DNA from: Pelobates cultripes
Lineage: Eukaryota; Chordata; Amphibia; Anura; Pelobatidae
DNA length: 64,000 nucleotides
Direction: 5' to 3'
NCBI GenBank assembly: GCA_933207985.1
Contig: OW240916.1
Coordinates: 266,503,566 to 266,567,565, forward strand
Shown piece after piece: positions 12,235 through 24,290 of this stretch. Under the pieces are notes generated by a model, which was given only the letters and a program-made list of their open reading frames with translations, had not been told where the DNA came from and ran no database searches. Position 1 is the stretch's first letter. The number at the start of each line of letters is the position of its first letter. A program made the translations under genes and the position numbers.

Positions 12235-12704
12235 TATATGTGATGTAGTGTTTGTAGGGGTTGTAGAGAGTGTGTGCTTAGGGGTGTAGTATGTGTTTGT
12301 TTACAATGAATCTAGTGTGTTTATAAGGGATCTAGAGTGTGCATTTTAGGAATGTATTGTGTGTGTAGGTGGTGCAGTGTGTGTGTGTATACAGTGGTCT
12401 AGTGTGTGTTTGATGAACCCAAAATGTGTAGGAGATCTAGTGAGTGTGTGTATATAACGGATTAAGAGTGTATAAAGGGATCTAGTGTGTGTATATGATG
12501 CAGAGCTGGGTAAGGGACCTAGTGTGTGTCTGGAACATAATGTGTTTAGGAATGCAGTATGTGTGTGAGGGGTGCTGTAGTGTATATATATGTTCGGAAG
12601 GATTTGTGTGTGTTTGGTGCGCAGTGTATGTGTGAGGGGTGCAGTGGGTGTCTATGAGGGATGTAGTGTGTATGTGAAGGGTACAGTATGTGTGTGTAAT
12701 GAAT

Positions 12705-13095
12705 GCTGTGTTTGAGGGGTGTTGTGTGTGATGTGTGTGAGGGTGCTCTGTGTGAGGGTGCTGAGAGGGCTGTGTGTGAGAGGGCTGTATGTGAGAGGGC
12801 AGTGTGTGAGAGGGCTATGTATGAGAGGGCTATGGCTGAGAGGGCTGTGTGTGAGGGTGCTGTGTGTGAGGGTGCTGTGTGTGAGGGTGCTGTGTGTGAG
12901 AGTGCTGAGAGGGCTGTGTGTGAGAGGGCTGTATGTGAGAGGGCAGTGTGTGAGAGGGCTATGTATGAGAGGACTGTGGCTGAGAGTGCCATGTGTGAGA
13001 GTGCTGTGTGTGAGAGTGCTGTGTGTGAGGGCTGTGTTTGATGGGTGTGAGAGTGCTTTGTGTGACAGGGCTGTGTGTGATGTGTGTGAATATTA
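12705..13095. repeat. 15-bp minisatellite with higher-order copy
   Basis: The unit is close to GCTGTGTGTGAGAGG. A block starting CTGAGAGGGC at 12761 recurs at 12905 with the same internal order of variants, so a 144-bp higher-order unit has been duplicated. Because 15 is a multiple of 3, frames stay open on both strands and give false protein calls. Confidence 0.85.
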
Positions 13096-13576
13096 GAAGG
13101 GATTGAGTGTTTGGGGTGGGGGTAAAACAAAAAAAAGTAGGTATTATATCACCTGGGGTTCCCCCCTCCCAGGATAAAGGTAAGAAGGGAGGGGGGGACC
13201 GGCACAGTGGTACCTGGGAGAAAGGGGGGAGGGGGACCGGCACTCACACGCCGACATCATCCCTGGTGGTCCAGTGGTGAGTGAACTCTAGCCTGCAGGC
13301 TTGAGTTCACTCTCGCGAGATCTGGTCATTGCCATGGCAACACTCCGGATCTCGTGAGAGGAACCCGGCGGAGCTGCAAGATAGAGTCCGCCGGGTCCTC
13401 TCCCTCCCTAGATTCAGGTCTATTCAAGTGGGCCGGTGAGGGAGATCTTTGATCTCCCCATCGGCCCATCATTGAAAACAGCGGGGCCGGCGCTCGCATA
13501 GTGCCGGCCCTGCATATACCTCCCCTGTGACCCACTGGGCATTTGCCAGGTGTGCCCAATGGCCAGTCCAGGCCTG

Positions 13577-13890
13577 ATCAGACGAGAAGCAGAAGTCAGG
13601 GCTGGCAGCAGAGTAACAAAGTCGGTAAAGCAAGTAGAGGTCAGAGTCCAGGAAACAAGTCAGTAACGTAGCAAAGATCCGGCAGGAAACACCAAACAGG
13701 CAAAATGACCAGATGCTAGGTTTCAGGCAGGGCTGGTTTTTACAGCCTGCCAATTAGATGCAATTGGAAAAGGGCTACAGGTGGATCAGCACTGCTTAAT
13801 CCAGGCAAGGGGTCAGGAAGCAGAATAATGCACACAGAAACTAAAGCCCCCTGGTGGATATCATGGCAGAGAACCTGACTGTGATGCTGG
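13577..13890. repeat. Right part of the LTR-like repeat split by the hAT element
   Basis: It continues the repeat begun at 11545 (AAGTAGAGGTCAGAGTCCAGG and similar). It ends near CCTGACTGTGATGCTGGAG. No coding. Confidence 0.35.
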
Positions 13891-14765
13891 AGCAGTGAGT
13901 TCAAACCCAGCCAGGTCTCTTAATGGGGCAGGCTGTACATTGACATTATGACTATAGATGTTGGGTTGACTGAAAATAGAAGGGTGGAATTTATAACACA
14001 TTCCACCAAACTGATTATCACAATATAAAAAAAGTACAAAAACAGCAAGAGAAGCTCATTACTTATCCAGCTAAGGAGGCCATCTGTCGAAATTCATGTT
14101 AAACTATATTTTACAAGCTATTATACTCTGTAAGTATATATTTTATTTAATTTCTATGTATCAGATACATTGTTTATTTAACCATCACCCAGAGAAATTG
14201 ATCTTCTTTGGAAATTTTTAAGTTATTTAGGGACTGGCCAGATTCATCAACTATGTAGAATAGAGTAGATCCAGTAAATATGTATATTTACTGGATCTAT
14301 AAAACTATATTTTACATGCAGTATTATGCTGTGTGGTTTATCTTATTCTTTTAGCATCCTCAAATAAATGATGACATTATAAAGAAAGAAGCAGCACTGT
14401 ATTTATCATCTCAACATCTTTTGCCACAGTTTAATACTGTTATTTACTTTATTGGAACTATAATTTATGTGATACACCTCTAAAACCAACATTGGAATTT
14501 TCTACACTCCATGTATATATGTTTGCTTCACCTTTGTTTTTTCTGTACTTGTATATGTTCTTATAGGTTTGGGGAAAGGGGATCCCATATAGGTGTTTGA
14601 CCAAACTAACGGTGCACTAAGATGAATTTATTGTATATATTTTACAGTATTGCGTATGTTGCATAGTTTGTGATATATAATTGTTCTCAAGTTATTTTCA
14701 TTTAATGTTATTCCTAACTCAACCCAATTTAATCTGCACTCTATTTTCAAGCTAGTGTTCTATCC
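13891..14765. other. No gene; short perfect palindrome inside
   Basis: AT-rich. At 14266-14299, TAGATCCAGTAAATAT is followed, two bases later, by its exact complement. Nothing else stands out. Confidence 0.6.
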
Positions 14766-15210
14766 AGTAATTAGATTTTTCATCTAAACCAACTTATTTC
14801 AGATTTACTAGTAACTTTTTGTGTAGAACTGTATCAAATGCCTTAGCAAAATCTGATTTATATTTTGAATAACTTCTTCATAGAACACAATTAAGTTAAT
14901 TTGGCATGATCTGTCTTTCATAAAACCATATTGATTCCTGCTAATGATATTTTTGATCAACATGAATTATTGAATATGATCCCCTTAACAGCCCTTCAAA
15001 TAGTTTCAAACCAAAGATGTTTCTGTAGTTTCCGGGTTGAGCTTTTGGACCATTTTAAAATATAGGCACCATATCTGCTTTTCTCCCACACTCTAGTACA
15101 AGTTCTGAAGGAAATGAATCCTGAAAAATTAAAAACAGTGGCATGGATATTTCTACAATAAGCTCACTAAACACATGGATGAATACCATCTGGCACTGGG
15201 GCTTTGTTTA
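14766..15210 (-). pseudogene. Rex1/CR1-like LINE reverse transcriptase relic
   Basis: Translated on the minus strand in two or more frames, the region gives the fingers and start of the palm of a CR1/Rex1-type RT: PVPDGIHPCV, GRKADMVPIF, PGNYRN, LKLFEGLLRG, and then FAKAFDTVLHKKLL with the first catalytic Asp block. Frame changes and stop codons lie between the blocks, so it is an old dead copy. The YxDD motif would follow toward lower coordinates but is absent. The element is truncated at both ends. Further relics of what is probably the same superfamily lie at 56305-56720 and 62064-62390. Confidence 0.8.
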
Positions 15211-15712
15211 CATTAACTTTATTTAATTTCTGAAGCACTGTATCCTGTGTTAACTAATCACCTGTTTGTTGTAAGGATTTTGTAACAGGGATTTGCAAAT
15301 CTATAAATATATATTTGCCATTGATACTTCTTCCCTATATACTGAAGAAAATAAATTATTTCGAATTTCTGCCTTGTGCTAATCCTTTTGATTATCTCAC
15401 CTATCTTTCCAATGGACCAACACTTTTACTCTTAACCTTTATTGGCATTAACATACTTAAAAAAAAAATTTTTGGGGTGTTGGTCTTGCTCTCTTTGGCT
15501 ATGAGCTTTTCATTTTCAAGTTTAGTCCATATAATTATTATTTTGCACGACAATTTTCATGCTTATATTTGTTATAAGATGCAATTGACCCTCTTATTGT
15601 TGCAATTACGTTATTTTACATAAACAAAAACAATATGACTGAGATAAATCCTATCCGAATGGACAGGAGGCAGAACTTTCACTGAGAAATAAACATTTGC
15701 TGGATTATTTAC

Positions 15713-16653
15713 TGTAATGGATCCTTTATACTCCGACTGAGTATATCCGTTGTAAGTCTCCCAAGTCCCAAAGCGAAATAGCTCTGGTATACCCAAACAT
15801 GAGCCAAGACTTGATGAAGGTTACAAGAACAATGTTTTATTACGACCCAGTGGCCTGTTTATATACACAGACCCCCAGCATGGGGTCTCCATTCACTTGT
15901 ACAGTAAACCCGCCCAGGCGCCTCTGTGTCTGGGAGATAAGAGAGAATGCTTTTGCTTAAACTAATTATCTCCCAGGCACTAGAGGTACAAAATATTATA
16001 AAAAAACTAAACAAAATACACATAACACATATAGGAACCCCCACAAGTATTATATCCCCGGATAGCTTGGATCTGAGCGCCCAATATGTCCAAATAGCGA
16101 TCAGATCCCACGAACATAGCCGAATTGCCACCGGGGTAAAGTTTTGACCGGCCACACATGTGGCGTCTGCCCAAATTAGCTCCAGAGAAAAAGTGGTAAT
16201 GGTCCGTCACTTTCAGGAGTTCCAAAATGAACAAAATGTCGAATGGTTCCCCTAAATCATAGGTAGCGATTGTTCGCCTGATTCGTGCGAACAATCCTAC
16301 CGAACAGGGCTCTCATGTCTTGTTGGGAACAGAAGCAGGCGTTGATTCACCGAGGTTTGCACATGGATGTATCTGACTTTGAGTTCCATACAGTCGATGA
16401 CCAAGTGTCTTTGCCTACGTTCATGAGACAAGATGGCCGCCATTTTCCACAGCATGTGTTGTTCAGTTATACGAACAGCAGCCACACAGAGAGAGCACTT
16501 TGTGATTACTTTTTAGTTAATGAGCCAGGGGGGTGGTTGGTGTTCGGTAGATTGCAGCTATCGAACTGGGGAAACATGTTTGTGTTCATGGGAAACTTAT
16601 AACACGAACCAGGAGAGAACTGTCCTTATATGATAAATAGTGAGTTTGTCACA
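15713..16653 (-). repeat. Solo LTR related to the gypsy LTRs at 28.3 and 39 kb
   Basis: On the minus strand it starts TGTGACAAACTCAC and ends CATTACA. The flanks tttac (15708-15712) and ttcac (16654-16658) form a 5-bp duplication with one mismatch. It shares with the LTRs at 28311 and 31199 a GCTCAGATCCAAGCTATC-like block before a GGGGATAT string, and TTCGGTAGGATTGTTCG-type fold-back text. No internal region or second LTR is next to it, so it probably arose by LTR-LTR recombination. Short frames inside (for example 16285-16602) are not genes. Confidence 0.6.
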
Positions 16654-17754
16654 TTCACTAAAATATAATTTTTTAGACATTCACTGGGAATTGCAAATTT
16701 TATGGCAGACAGGAAGCTCGAATTATGCTTATGCATATTATATTACAACTTCAAGAATCAGAACAGTTAGGTCCAAAAAAAAAAAAAAAACACAGCTAAA
16801 CCTGATAAGGTAGAAAACCAAGTAACCAATCATGTAGGAGAATAACATATAAAACAAGCAACTCTCACATCCTCTTTCTTAGCTGATCACCAGTTAAGTA
16901 TTACCCATTATATTATATGGATTAGTCTGCATTATATTATGTTTCATACTGTTTTTCATCTTGCAGCCTTCTATATAATAATTGAGCCTATTTCTCTTTT
17001 GTTTTTGTTAACTCTGTTACTTTAAATTTTCCTTTCACCTCTTTTGCTTCAGTTGTGTAATTTAGTTATTTCGTTTGTTCCAGTCACTTGCATCTTTTCT
17101 GAGTGCTATTTTCTCTTCTATCTCTCGCCGGTTTGCTCGAGGAATAGCCATTTTGCTTGCACAGGTCATTACTATAGTGCTAGGGCTCCCATTCCCTCAT
17201 GTCATTTCCACATCCTTTCTTGTGTATCACAGGAATTCCATTTCAGCTAGTGTTCAGCAGTTCCCTCTCAGTTTGTGGGGAAAGACAAAGATGCTTTTGA
17301 AGAACTGCACCCTCATCACAGCACTGACCAGTGTGTATAAAAATTACAAAATTAAAACCCTCTGCCCACGATCATGAAAAACAGTCTCAAAAGGCAGCAA
17401 ATCTGATTCCTTTCAAACATCCTCAATTGAGATATTTGCATTTTCTTATGAACCTGTTATGTCCATAGTGTTTTAGAAAATATAGATTCATTTATCCTTG
17501 ACTCTAAAGGTCAATACCTGTTTGATTTTGGTCAGATCAAACACCGCTGATCTTCAGAGTAGGTCCCGGTCTTTCACATTTACAAATAAATCTATGGATA
17601 GAATGGCCAGAAATAAATTACAGACTAAATGCCTATGGTCAAATAAACCAAAGAAGATGTATTTGACCACTGACTTAGACCCTACTGTCATTTTATAACT
17701 TGGGAATTAAAGGAAAATTTCTAGAAAAGGTTTGCATAGGACCTTGAAAACGTT
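16654..17754. other. No gene seen
   Basis: Includes an A-run at 16774-16791. The 100-codon frame at 17075-17377 has no recognised motif. Confidence 0.55.
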
Positions 17755-17820
17755 TACAAGACAAGCTGTGGAATTTGCTGGCGCTATATAAAAAACAAAA
17801 ATAATAAATAATAATAAATA
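17755..17820 (+). repeat. L2 3'-end fragment
   Basis: GCTGTGGAATTTGCTGGCGC then TATATAAA and a (AAT)n-like tail: the last ~60 bp of an L2 LINE, otherwise truncated away. Confidence 0.7.
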
Positions 17821-18419
17821 TAGCTGGACCTCTTGCCAGCATTTGTTATTTAACAGAAGAGGCAATATAACCTGGTACTCTAACACAGAATTTTGAGAGG
17901 CATTGCTCAAGGAACCATATATTTTCTTAGCAATGCCATTTTGGCTTTAGCAAATAAATAATGTAGAGCTCTGTTGATGGAAATGTACCCCCAATTGACA
18001 CTCATTCCTCATTCTGTGCCAAAGCCATGACTTAAAGCTTACTATTTGGGGAATCCTTTATTAAGGAAATCAGAAAATATGTCGGTATTTTCTCATCATT
18101 GGGCAAAGCCCAAAAATGCCTTAACATTTTCAACCCTAAGGTTTTCAGGAGGGCTGGCAAAGTCAAGGGGTGCTTTCCCAGCTGTTCCTCTCATAATAGA
18201 AAGCACTCCAGACAACCGCAGACCTTATGTGGACATTCAGCAGTCTACTTTATTCTTTTCCCAGAGAGGGAGACTATGGAAAAATCAAGGACAATATATT
18301 TACTCTTGTTTGCCATCTTCACCAGGTAAGACTTCCACTATCCCTCTTTTCTCAAAAAAATTGGGGTACAGTTTTTCCCATTTTTCTAAGATTGTGTAAC
18401 AATTACATCAGATGCCTGA
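17821..18419. other. No gene recognised
   Basis: A 117-codon frame (18046-18399) overlaps two others on the same strand. None has a known motif and none is supported by context. Confidence 0.5.
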
Positions 18420-21085
18420 GTTCTAAATACCATAGCAGGTTAGATAGGTCACAACAGAAATTTACCTTTAATTCAAACCTCTCTACCAGTTCCCCTGATT
18501 CTCCACCTCCCTCGGACTATTGCAGTGGGCTAACTCTCCCACCCATATAGCTGGCAATACCCTCCACCTTATTTTCTCTTATTCATGTACAGTATCTAAT
18601 ATCTGCAACACTCCATTTCCTCTCTCTGATCACCACCTCTTATCATTTGCTCTCAATTATCCCTGACCCAACAACCTCAGCCTAACCCCCCTCAACTCAG
18701 GAGGAACCTTAACTCTATTGACCTCCAGCAGCTGTCTGCAGACATTGATTCACAACTGCTATCCATCCCAGCCCTCTCCTGTCCCTCACTGGCCATCTCC
18801 ACATATAACACTACCCTCACCTCTGCCTTGAACGCTGCAGCCTCGTTCCAAACATGCACCTCGAGGAGGACACGACCCCAACCTTGCCATACTAAATCAA
18901 CACGCTATCTGCAGAGTTGCTCCTGTTGTGCTGAACGCTCCTGGAGGAAGTCTCGCACCCAGTCAGACTTTCTCCATTATAGATTCATATTGCGTTCATA
19001 CAGCGCAGCCCTTGCCCTTGCCAAACAGTCATACTTTTCCTCTCTCATTAGTTCATGCTCCCGCAATCCCAAACGTCTCTTTGACACCTTTAACTCACTT
19101 CTGTGCCCTGCTGCGGCCACCCCTTAAACTAACCTTACAGCTGATAGCTTTGCATGGTACTTTACCAACAAGATTGAACAGCTAAGGAAACAATTCTCCC
19201 CTCCTTGCCGCTCTCTTTCTCAACCACACATAAATCATGCCTTCCCTATCTTTCAGACTTTCTCTCCAGCTACTGAACAAGAGGTGGTTGCGCTTCTCCA
19301 TTCCTCTCGCCCCACCACTTGCCCGCTCGATCCTGTCCCATCCCACTTCATCAGATCTCTCTCCCCTTGTCTTGTGCCTACCCTAACTCACATCTTTAAC
19401 TGCTCTCTCTCTTCTGGCACTGTTCCTGCTGACCTTAAACATGCTACTGTAGTACCTATCCTGAAAAAAACATCTCTTGACCCATCCTTCCCCTCTAACT
19501 ATCGTCCAATATCCCTGCTCCCTTTCTCATCAAAGCTTTTGGAAAGACTTGTCTTTACCCGTGTGTCTCGCTTTCTCAATTCCAACTCTCTCCTTGACCC
19601 TCTTCAGTCTGGCTTGCGCCCTCTCCACTCTACTGAGACTGCTCTCATCAAAGTCACTAATGACCTAATCGCAGCTAAATCCAAAGGTTACTACTCCATA
19701 TTAATTCTCCTTGACCTCTCTGCTGCCTTTGACACCGTTGATCATGCTCTCCTCCTTCAAACTCTTCAATCGCTCAGTCTCTGTGACTCTGTCCTCTCTT
19801 GGTTTTCCTCCTATCTCTCCCAACGCTCATTCAGTGTCTCCTTTTCCAAGTATACCTCCTCCCCTCTTCCTGTCTCGGTTGGAGTTCCCCAAGGCTCTGT
19901 CCTTAGTCTTTATACTGCCTCTCTTGGCAAGCTTATTGCCTCTTTTGGATTCAACTACCACCTGTACGCTGATGACACTCAGATATACCTCTCCCCTGCT
20001 GTCCTGCAACGTGTCACTGCTTGCCTTTCTTCCATCTCTGACTGGATGTCCTCACGCTTTCTGAAACTCAATCTCTCTAAAACTGAACTCCTTGTCTTTC
20101 CTCCTCCTTATACTGATCCTCCTCTCTCACTCTCCCTTCAAGTCAGTGATATCCACATAAGTCCATCCTTGCAAGCACGCTGTCTTGGAGTCATACTTGA
20201 CTCTGGCCTCACCTTTGAGTCTCACATCCAGTTTGTTGCCAAATCCTGTAGGTTCCAACTCAAAAAAATAGCCCGCATCTGCCCCTTTCTTACGCAAGAT
20301 GCTACCAAAGAGCTTGTCCATGCTCTAGTAATTTCCCGCATGGATTACTGTAACCCTCTCCTGATTGGTCTCCACAAAAGCCGTATTGCCTGTAATGAAT
20401 GCTGCAGCTAGACTGATTTTCCTCTCTAGTCGGTCCTCTCACACATCACCCCTCTGCCAGTCCTTACATTGGCTCCCTGTATCCTATAGGAGTCAATTCA
20501 AAGTGCTAACCCATACATTTAAACCACTGAACAATTCTAGCCCCTCTTATATCTCCTCAATGATCCATAGGTATGCCCCTCCTCGTTCCCTCCGCTCTGC
20601 CCGTGACCACCTCCTGACCACTGCTCGCACCTGTACAGCCAACTCGCGCTTGCAAGACCTCTCGCGGGTGGCTCCTTTCCTATTGAATAGTCTGCCTACT
20701 GCCATCAGACTCTTCCCTAGTCTTCAATCATTTAAGAAGAGCCGTAAAACCCATCTCTTCAGGAAAGCTTATGGCTTCCCAGAGTAGCCTCTACCTTACA
20801 TACCTGTCTCTTGCTCTCTCCTATAGGGCAGCAGTCTACCCTCTCCTCCAGCTCTGTTTTACTCCCACCCTATTTGATTGATATTTCCTGTCCTAACGTG
20901 TCTTATACCCCACCTCCTATAGACTGTAAGCTCGTTTGAACAGGGTCCTCTTCAACCTATCGTTCCTGTAAGTTTTCATGTAATTGTCCTATTTATAGTT
21001 AAATCCCCCCTCTCATAATATTGTAAAGCGTTACAGAATCTGTTGGCGCTATATAAACGGTAATAATAATAATAATAATAATATG
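18420..21085 (+). mobile_element. L2 LINE, 5'-truncated
   Basis: It contains, in order, the end of the endonuclease, the complete RT region, the C-terminal domain and a 3' UTR ending GTAAAGCGTTACAG, TTGGCGCTATATAAAC and (AAT)n at 21061-21082. The 5' UTR and most of the endonuclease are missing. At about 2.7 kb it is the longest LINE in the window. Its right neighbour is unique sequence. No clear target-site duplication was found. Confidence 0.85.
18480..20787 (+). pseudogene. L2 ORF2 (endonuclease end, reverse transcriptase)
   Basis: The enzyme copies its own RNA at a nicked target. Visible blocks: the SDHHLLSF endonuclease motif near 18630; VVPILKK and NYRPISLLP (19455-19515); [13 protein letters not shown] with the first palm Asp (about 19710-19745); GVPQGSVL; and [12 protein letters not shown] with the YADD motif (about 19960-19990). 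Between GVPQGSVL and SLYTASLG a few residues normally found there are missing, suggesting a small in-frame deletion. A TAA at 19125-19127 interrupts the frame, and a shift between about 20370 and 20411 moves it into the frame that ends at 20787 with LHWLPVSYRSQFK. So the copy is inactive but only lightly damaged. Confidence 0.88.
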
Positions 21086-21931
21086 GAAGCCAACAATTTA
21101 GTTACATTAGAAATCTTACATTAGAAAAAAGATCTCTATTGAGGAGTTAGCATTCAGGTTCCATGAACCTAAATGATGCCTAGCCTATTCATGGTTCCTA
21201 TCAGCAAGAACAGCTTCTCTGGATGGGTCCCAAATGGCAATTTGCATGCATACTATTTGGACTTTCTTTCTCACCATTGTGTTTTACCAAAATTATGCAG
21301 ATTGCAAAGCTGAGGTGTCAGACTAATGTGCCACATTTGGCATCTAGTTTCACTGACTTGGTTTCTTTATTTTCTGTACTTGGACCCTGCTTTGCGCAGG
21401 CTCTTGAATTTTGATTTTTGGTTAGTGCAGTAACCCTTCCTTTATTTCTATGTGACCAGACTAATAATTTAACTGGATGACATTTTAGAGAAGCTCTCCA
21501 TTTCATTCACAAACACATGGATAAGACTATTATGATACTGACCAATTTGGATTATATCATAAACAAGAAAAACTATAATTTTCCTCAAGAAGTAAAATTT
21601 CAATGTTTTATTTTAACACTCAAGAAGCTGCCCTGAGTCTTACATCCAGGAAATAGAGGACATTCAAAAGGAGATCATATCTGTTCTCAACAATATTTTT
21701 ATTTCCATCAGAACTCATATTTTTCAAGCTCCCCTTCATTACCATCCCCTTCAGAGCCTTAAAGCACAATAGTTAAGAGATGGCCTTAGTTATGCAGATG
21801 GAATTTTCTCACTCCAGAGACAAGGTTCCATAACCAGATATGGAATGGGAAAGCTACTTTCGGATCCTTACCTGTTATTATCATAAGATCTGAAGCTAGT
21901 AATTTGGGTGGTGAAGCGCAATGTTGACATC
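21086..21931. other. No gene seen
   Basis: Short frames only, without motifs. Confidence 0.55.
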
Positions 21932-22301
21932 TAGTGATGTCCCGAACTGTTAGCCGAACGGTTCACGAACGGTTCGCCACGAACGGTTCGTCACGGACTC
22001 ATCATTGAGTAAACTTTGACCCTGTACCTCACAGTCAGCAGACACATTCCAGCCAATCAGCAGCAGACCCTCCCTCCCAGACCCTCCCACCTCCTGGACA
22101 GCATCCATTTGTGAAGCTGCATTCTTAGTGAGCTGTCCAGGAGGTGGGAGGGTCTGGGAGGGAGGGTCTGCTGCTGATTGGCTGGAATGTGTCTGCTGAC
22201 TGTGAGGTACAGGGTCAAAGTTTACTCAATGATGAGTCCGCAACAAACTGTTTGTGGCAAACCGTGGTGAACCGTTCGGCGAACCGTTCGGGACATCACT
22301 A
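21932..22301. mobile_element. Palindromic hAT-type MITE
   Basis: The element begins TAGTGATGTCCCGAAC and ends with the complement GTTCGGGACATCACTA. The 8-bp flanks ttgacatc (21924-21931) and ttgacagc (22302-22309) match at seven positions. Nearly the whole 370 bp fold back: the first half, including CCAGCCAATCAGCAGCAGAC and the GAGGGTCTGGGAGGGAGG text, is the reverse complement of the second half, leaving a loop near 22105-22125. No coding. The 8-bp duplication points to hAT. Confidence 0.8.
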
Positions 22302-23213
22302 TTGACAGCTATCCACAGGAGGCAAATGGTTAGCAGACAAATTGCTTATGCCTATAAATTGTTTAGAATTGCTTGTGGGTGTTTATACATTAAAATGTTT
22401 TCTGAAAGACAGATCAAATTGTTGTGTATTTCTAAAGATGGACAAGGTCAGCTCAGTAAAGTATTTGAATCTTTTGGGAGGCACAAAGATGATGGCGATA
22501 TTACAAAAGGGTTCTGGCATGTTTATTTAGACCAAGACAACAACACTATTGCAGACTGAAATCACAATTTAGTAATAGATTGAAGCGATTGGAAACTAGA
22601 TCTGCAAATTTTCCGTCACATACAACAAGGAAACTAGGCAATTCCCAGAAGCTACAAATGTCTACTTTCAAAATCTCTTTGGTCCATTCAAGGATCCTTA
22701 CAGAGTGTAATGTTAGCAATATGGAATATAACTTTATATAAAAGGTCTTTTTAGATTTATTTTTTTGACAAGCCACTTTACTTTATATTCTCTTCTGTTA
22801 TACACCAGACTTAGTGATGGCAGTTTACCAAAACCACAAATTGTTACATCTGTAATTCCAACATAAAGTTCAGTACTTGTGTTGTCAGCAAAGTAAAATG
22901 CTTTGTTATGTTATTTATAAGTAGACAAAGTTATTTTAGACAAATTTATAAAATGATCACAGGAAAGAATAATAGATATTTATATGATAGTTTGGTGTAC
23001 AGAATGAATCAGAGATACATAAGAGGAATGTTAAAGTACCTTTAGAATAGGAAATAAACATATTATAATGAAAAGGAAGTAAAATGCCCACTCATTAAAC
23101 TAAGCTAAAGGTTAAAATACTCAAGTCAAATATAGGATACTTTGAACAAAGGACCGAAGCTTTGGGCTAGACATAGACAACTCACGGCATACACACAACC
23201 CATGGGGCCCCGG
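22302..23213. other. No gene seen
   Basis: A 101-codon frame (22254-22559) overlaps the MITE and has no motif. Confidence 0.5.
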
Positions 23214-24290
23214 TGCGAAAACTGATCCGTGGCCACCCCCCCCGCGCAGAGTACTCTGAGCGGGCTGGGGCCGCAACACATGGCGATGGGCACCTGTTCG
23301 CAGGGGTCGCAGCAGCCCTGCGACCGCGGTATGTACGCCAGTGCATGCAGATACACATACACTTAAAGGACCACTACAGACACCCAGATCACATCAGCTC
23401 AATGAAGTGGTCTGGGTGCCAAGTCCCTCTAGTTTTAACCCTGCAGCTGAAAACATAGTAGTTTCAGAGAAACTGCTATGTTTCACTGAGGGTTAATCCA
23501 GCTCTATTGGCTGTCTCTGACAGCCGCTAGAGGAGCTTCCGCGATTCTCACTGTGAAAATCACAGTGAGAAGACGCTGAACGTCCATAGGAAAGCATTGA
23601 GTAATGCTTTCCTATGGGCGGTTTGAATGCGCGCGCGGCTCAAGGGAGTCCGGCGCTAGAAAAAGGTAAGTGCTGAAGACACACAAATGCTCACGAACAG
23701 ACCCATACACACTAGCTAACAGTCACACACACTCTTACGAACAGATGCATACACACTAGCTAACAGCGGGTACTCTGAGCGGGCTGGGGCCGCAACACAT
23801 GGCGATGGGCACCTGTTCGCAGGGGTCGCAGCAGCCCTGCGACCGCAGTATGTACGCCAGTGCATGCAGATACACATACACTTAAAGGACCACTACAGAC
23901 ACCCAGATCACATCAGCTCAATGAAGTGGTCTGGGTGCCAAGTCCCTCTAGTTTTAACCCTGCAGCTGAAAACATAGTAGTTTCAGAGAAACTGCTATGT
24001 TTCACTGAGGGTTAATCCAGCATCTATTGGCTGTCTCCCTGACAGCCGCTAGAGGAGCTTCCGCGATTCTCACTGTGAAAATCACAGTGAGAAGACGCTG
24101 AACGTCCATAGGAAAGCATTGAGTAATGCTTTCCTATGGGCGGTTTGAATGCGCGCGCGGCTCAAGGGAGTCCGGCGCTAGAAAAAGGTAAGTGCTGAAG
24201 ACACACAAATGCTCACGAACAGACCCATACACACTAGCTAACAGTCACACACACTCTTATGAACAGATGCATACACACTAGCTAACAGAC
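23214..24290. repeat. Tandem duplication, period ~519 bp, of a hAT end plus TTAA MITE
   Basis: The text from GTACTCTGAGCGGGCTGGGG (23251) is repeated almost unchanged from 23770. Each copy holds a hAT-like right end (GGTATGTACGCCAGTG) followed by a TTAA MITE 5' part (TTAAAGGACCACTACAGACA, AATGAAGTGGTCTGGGTGCC, CATAGGAAAGCATTGAGTAA). Only a few substitutions and small insertions separate the copies, so the duplication is recent. No genes. Confidence 0.8.

Larger units (their letters stand above)
11660..13576. mobile_element. Non-autonomous hAT-like element carrying simple repeats
   Basis: The left end CAGGGCCGGACTGG and right end CCAGTCCAGGCCTG form an imperfect terminal inverted repeat. They are flanked by the 8-bp direct repeats gtcagacg (11652-11659) and atcagacg (13577-13584), one mismatch, as expected of a hAT insertion. 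Inside there is no transposase: the 1.9 kb hold TG-rich spacer, a hairpin with a microsatellite loop, a 15-bp minisatellite and a GC-rich 3' part. Long frames on both strands (for example 12546-13130) come from the minisatellite and are not genes. Confidence 0.7.

Noticed and set aside
12546..13130. 194-codon minus-strand frame and 112/125-codon plus-strand frames
   Set aside because: They are made wholly by the 15-bp minisatellite, which has no stops in several frames.
13880..13930. tRNA/SINE B-box-like GAGTTCAAACCC
   Set aside because: No A box, no cloverleaf and no SINE body around it.
17075..17377. 100-codon frame with hydrophobic N-terminus
   Set aside because: Chance frame in pyrimidine-rich DNA; overlapping frames equally long.
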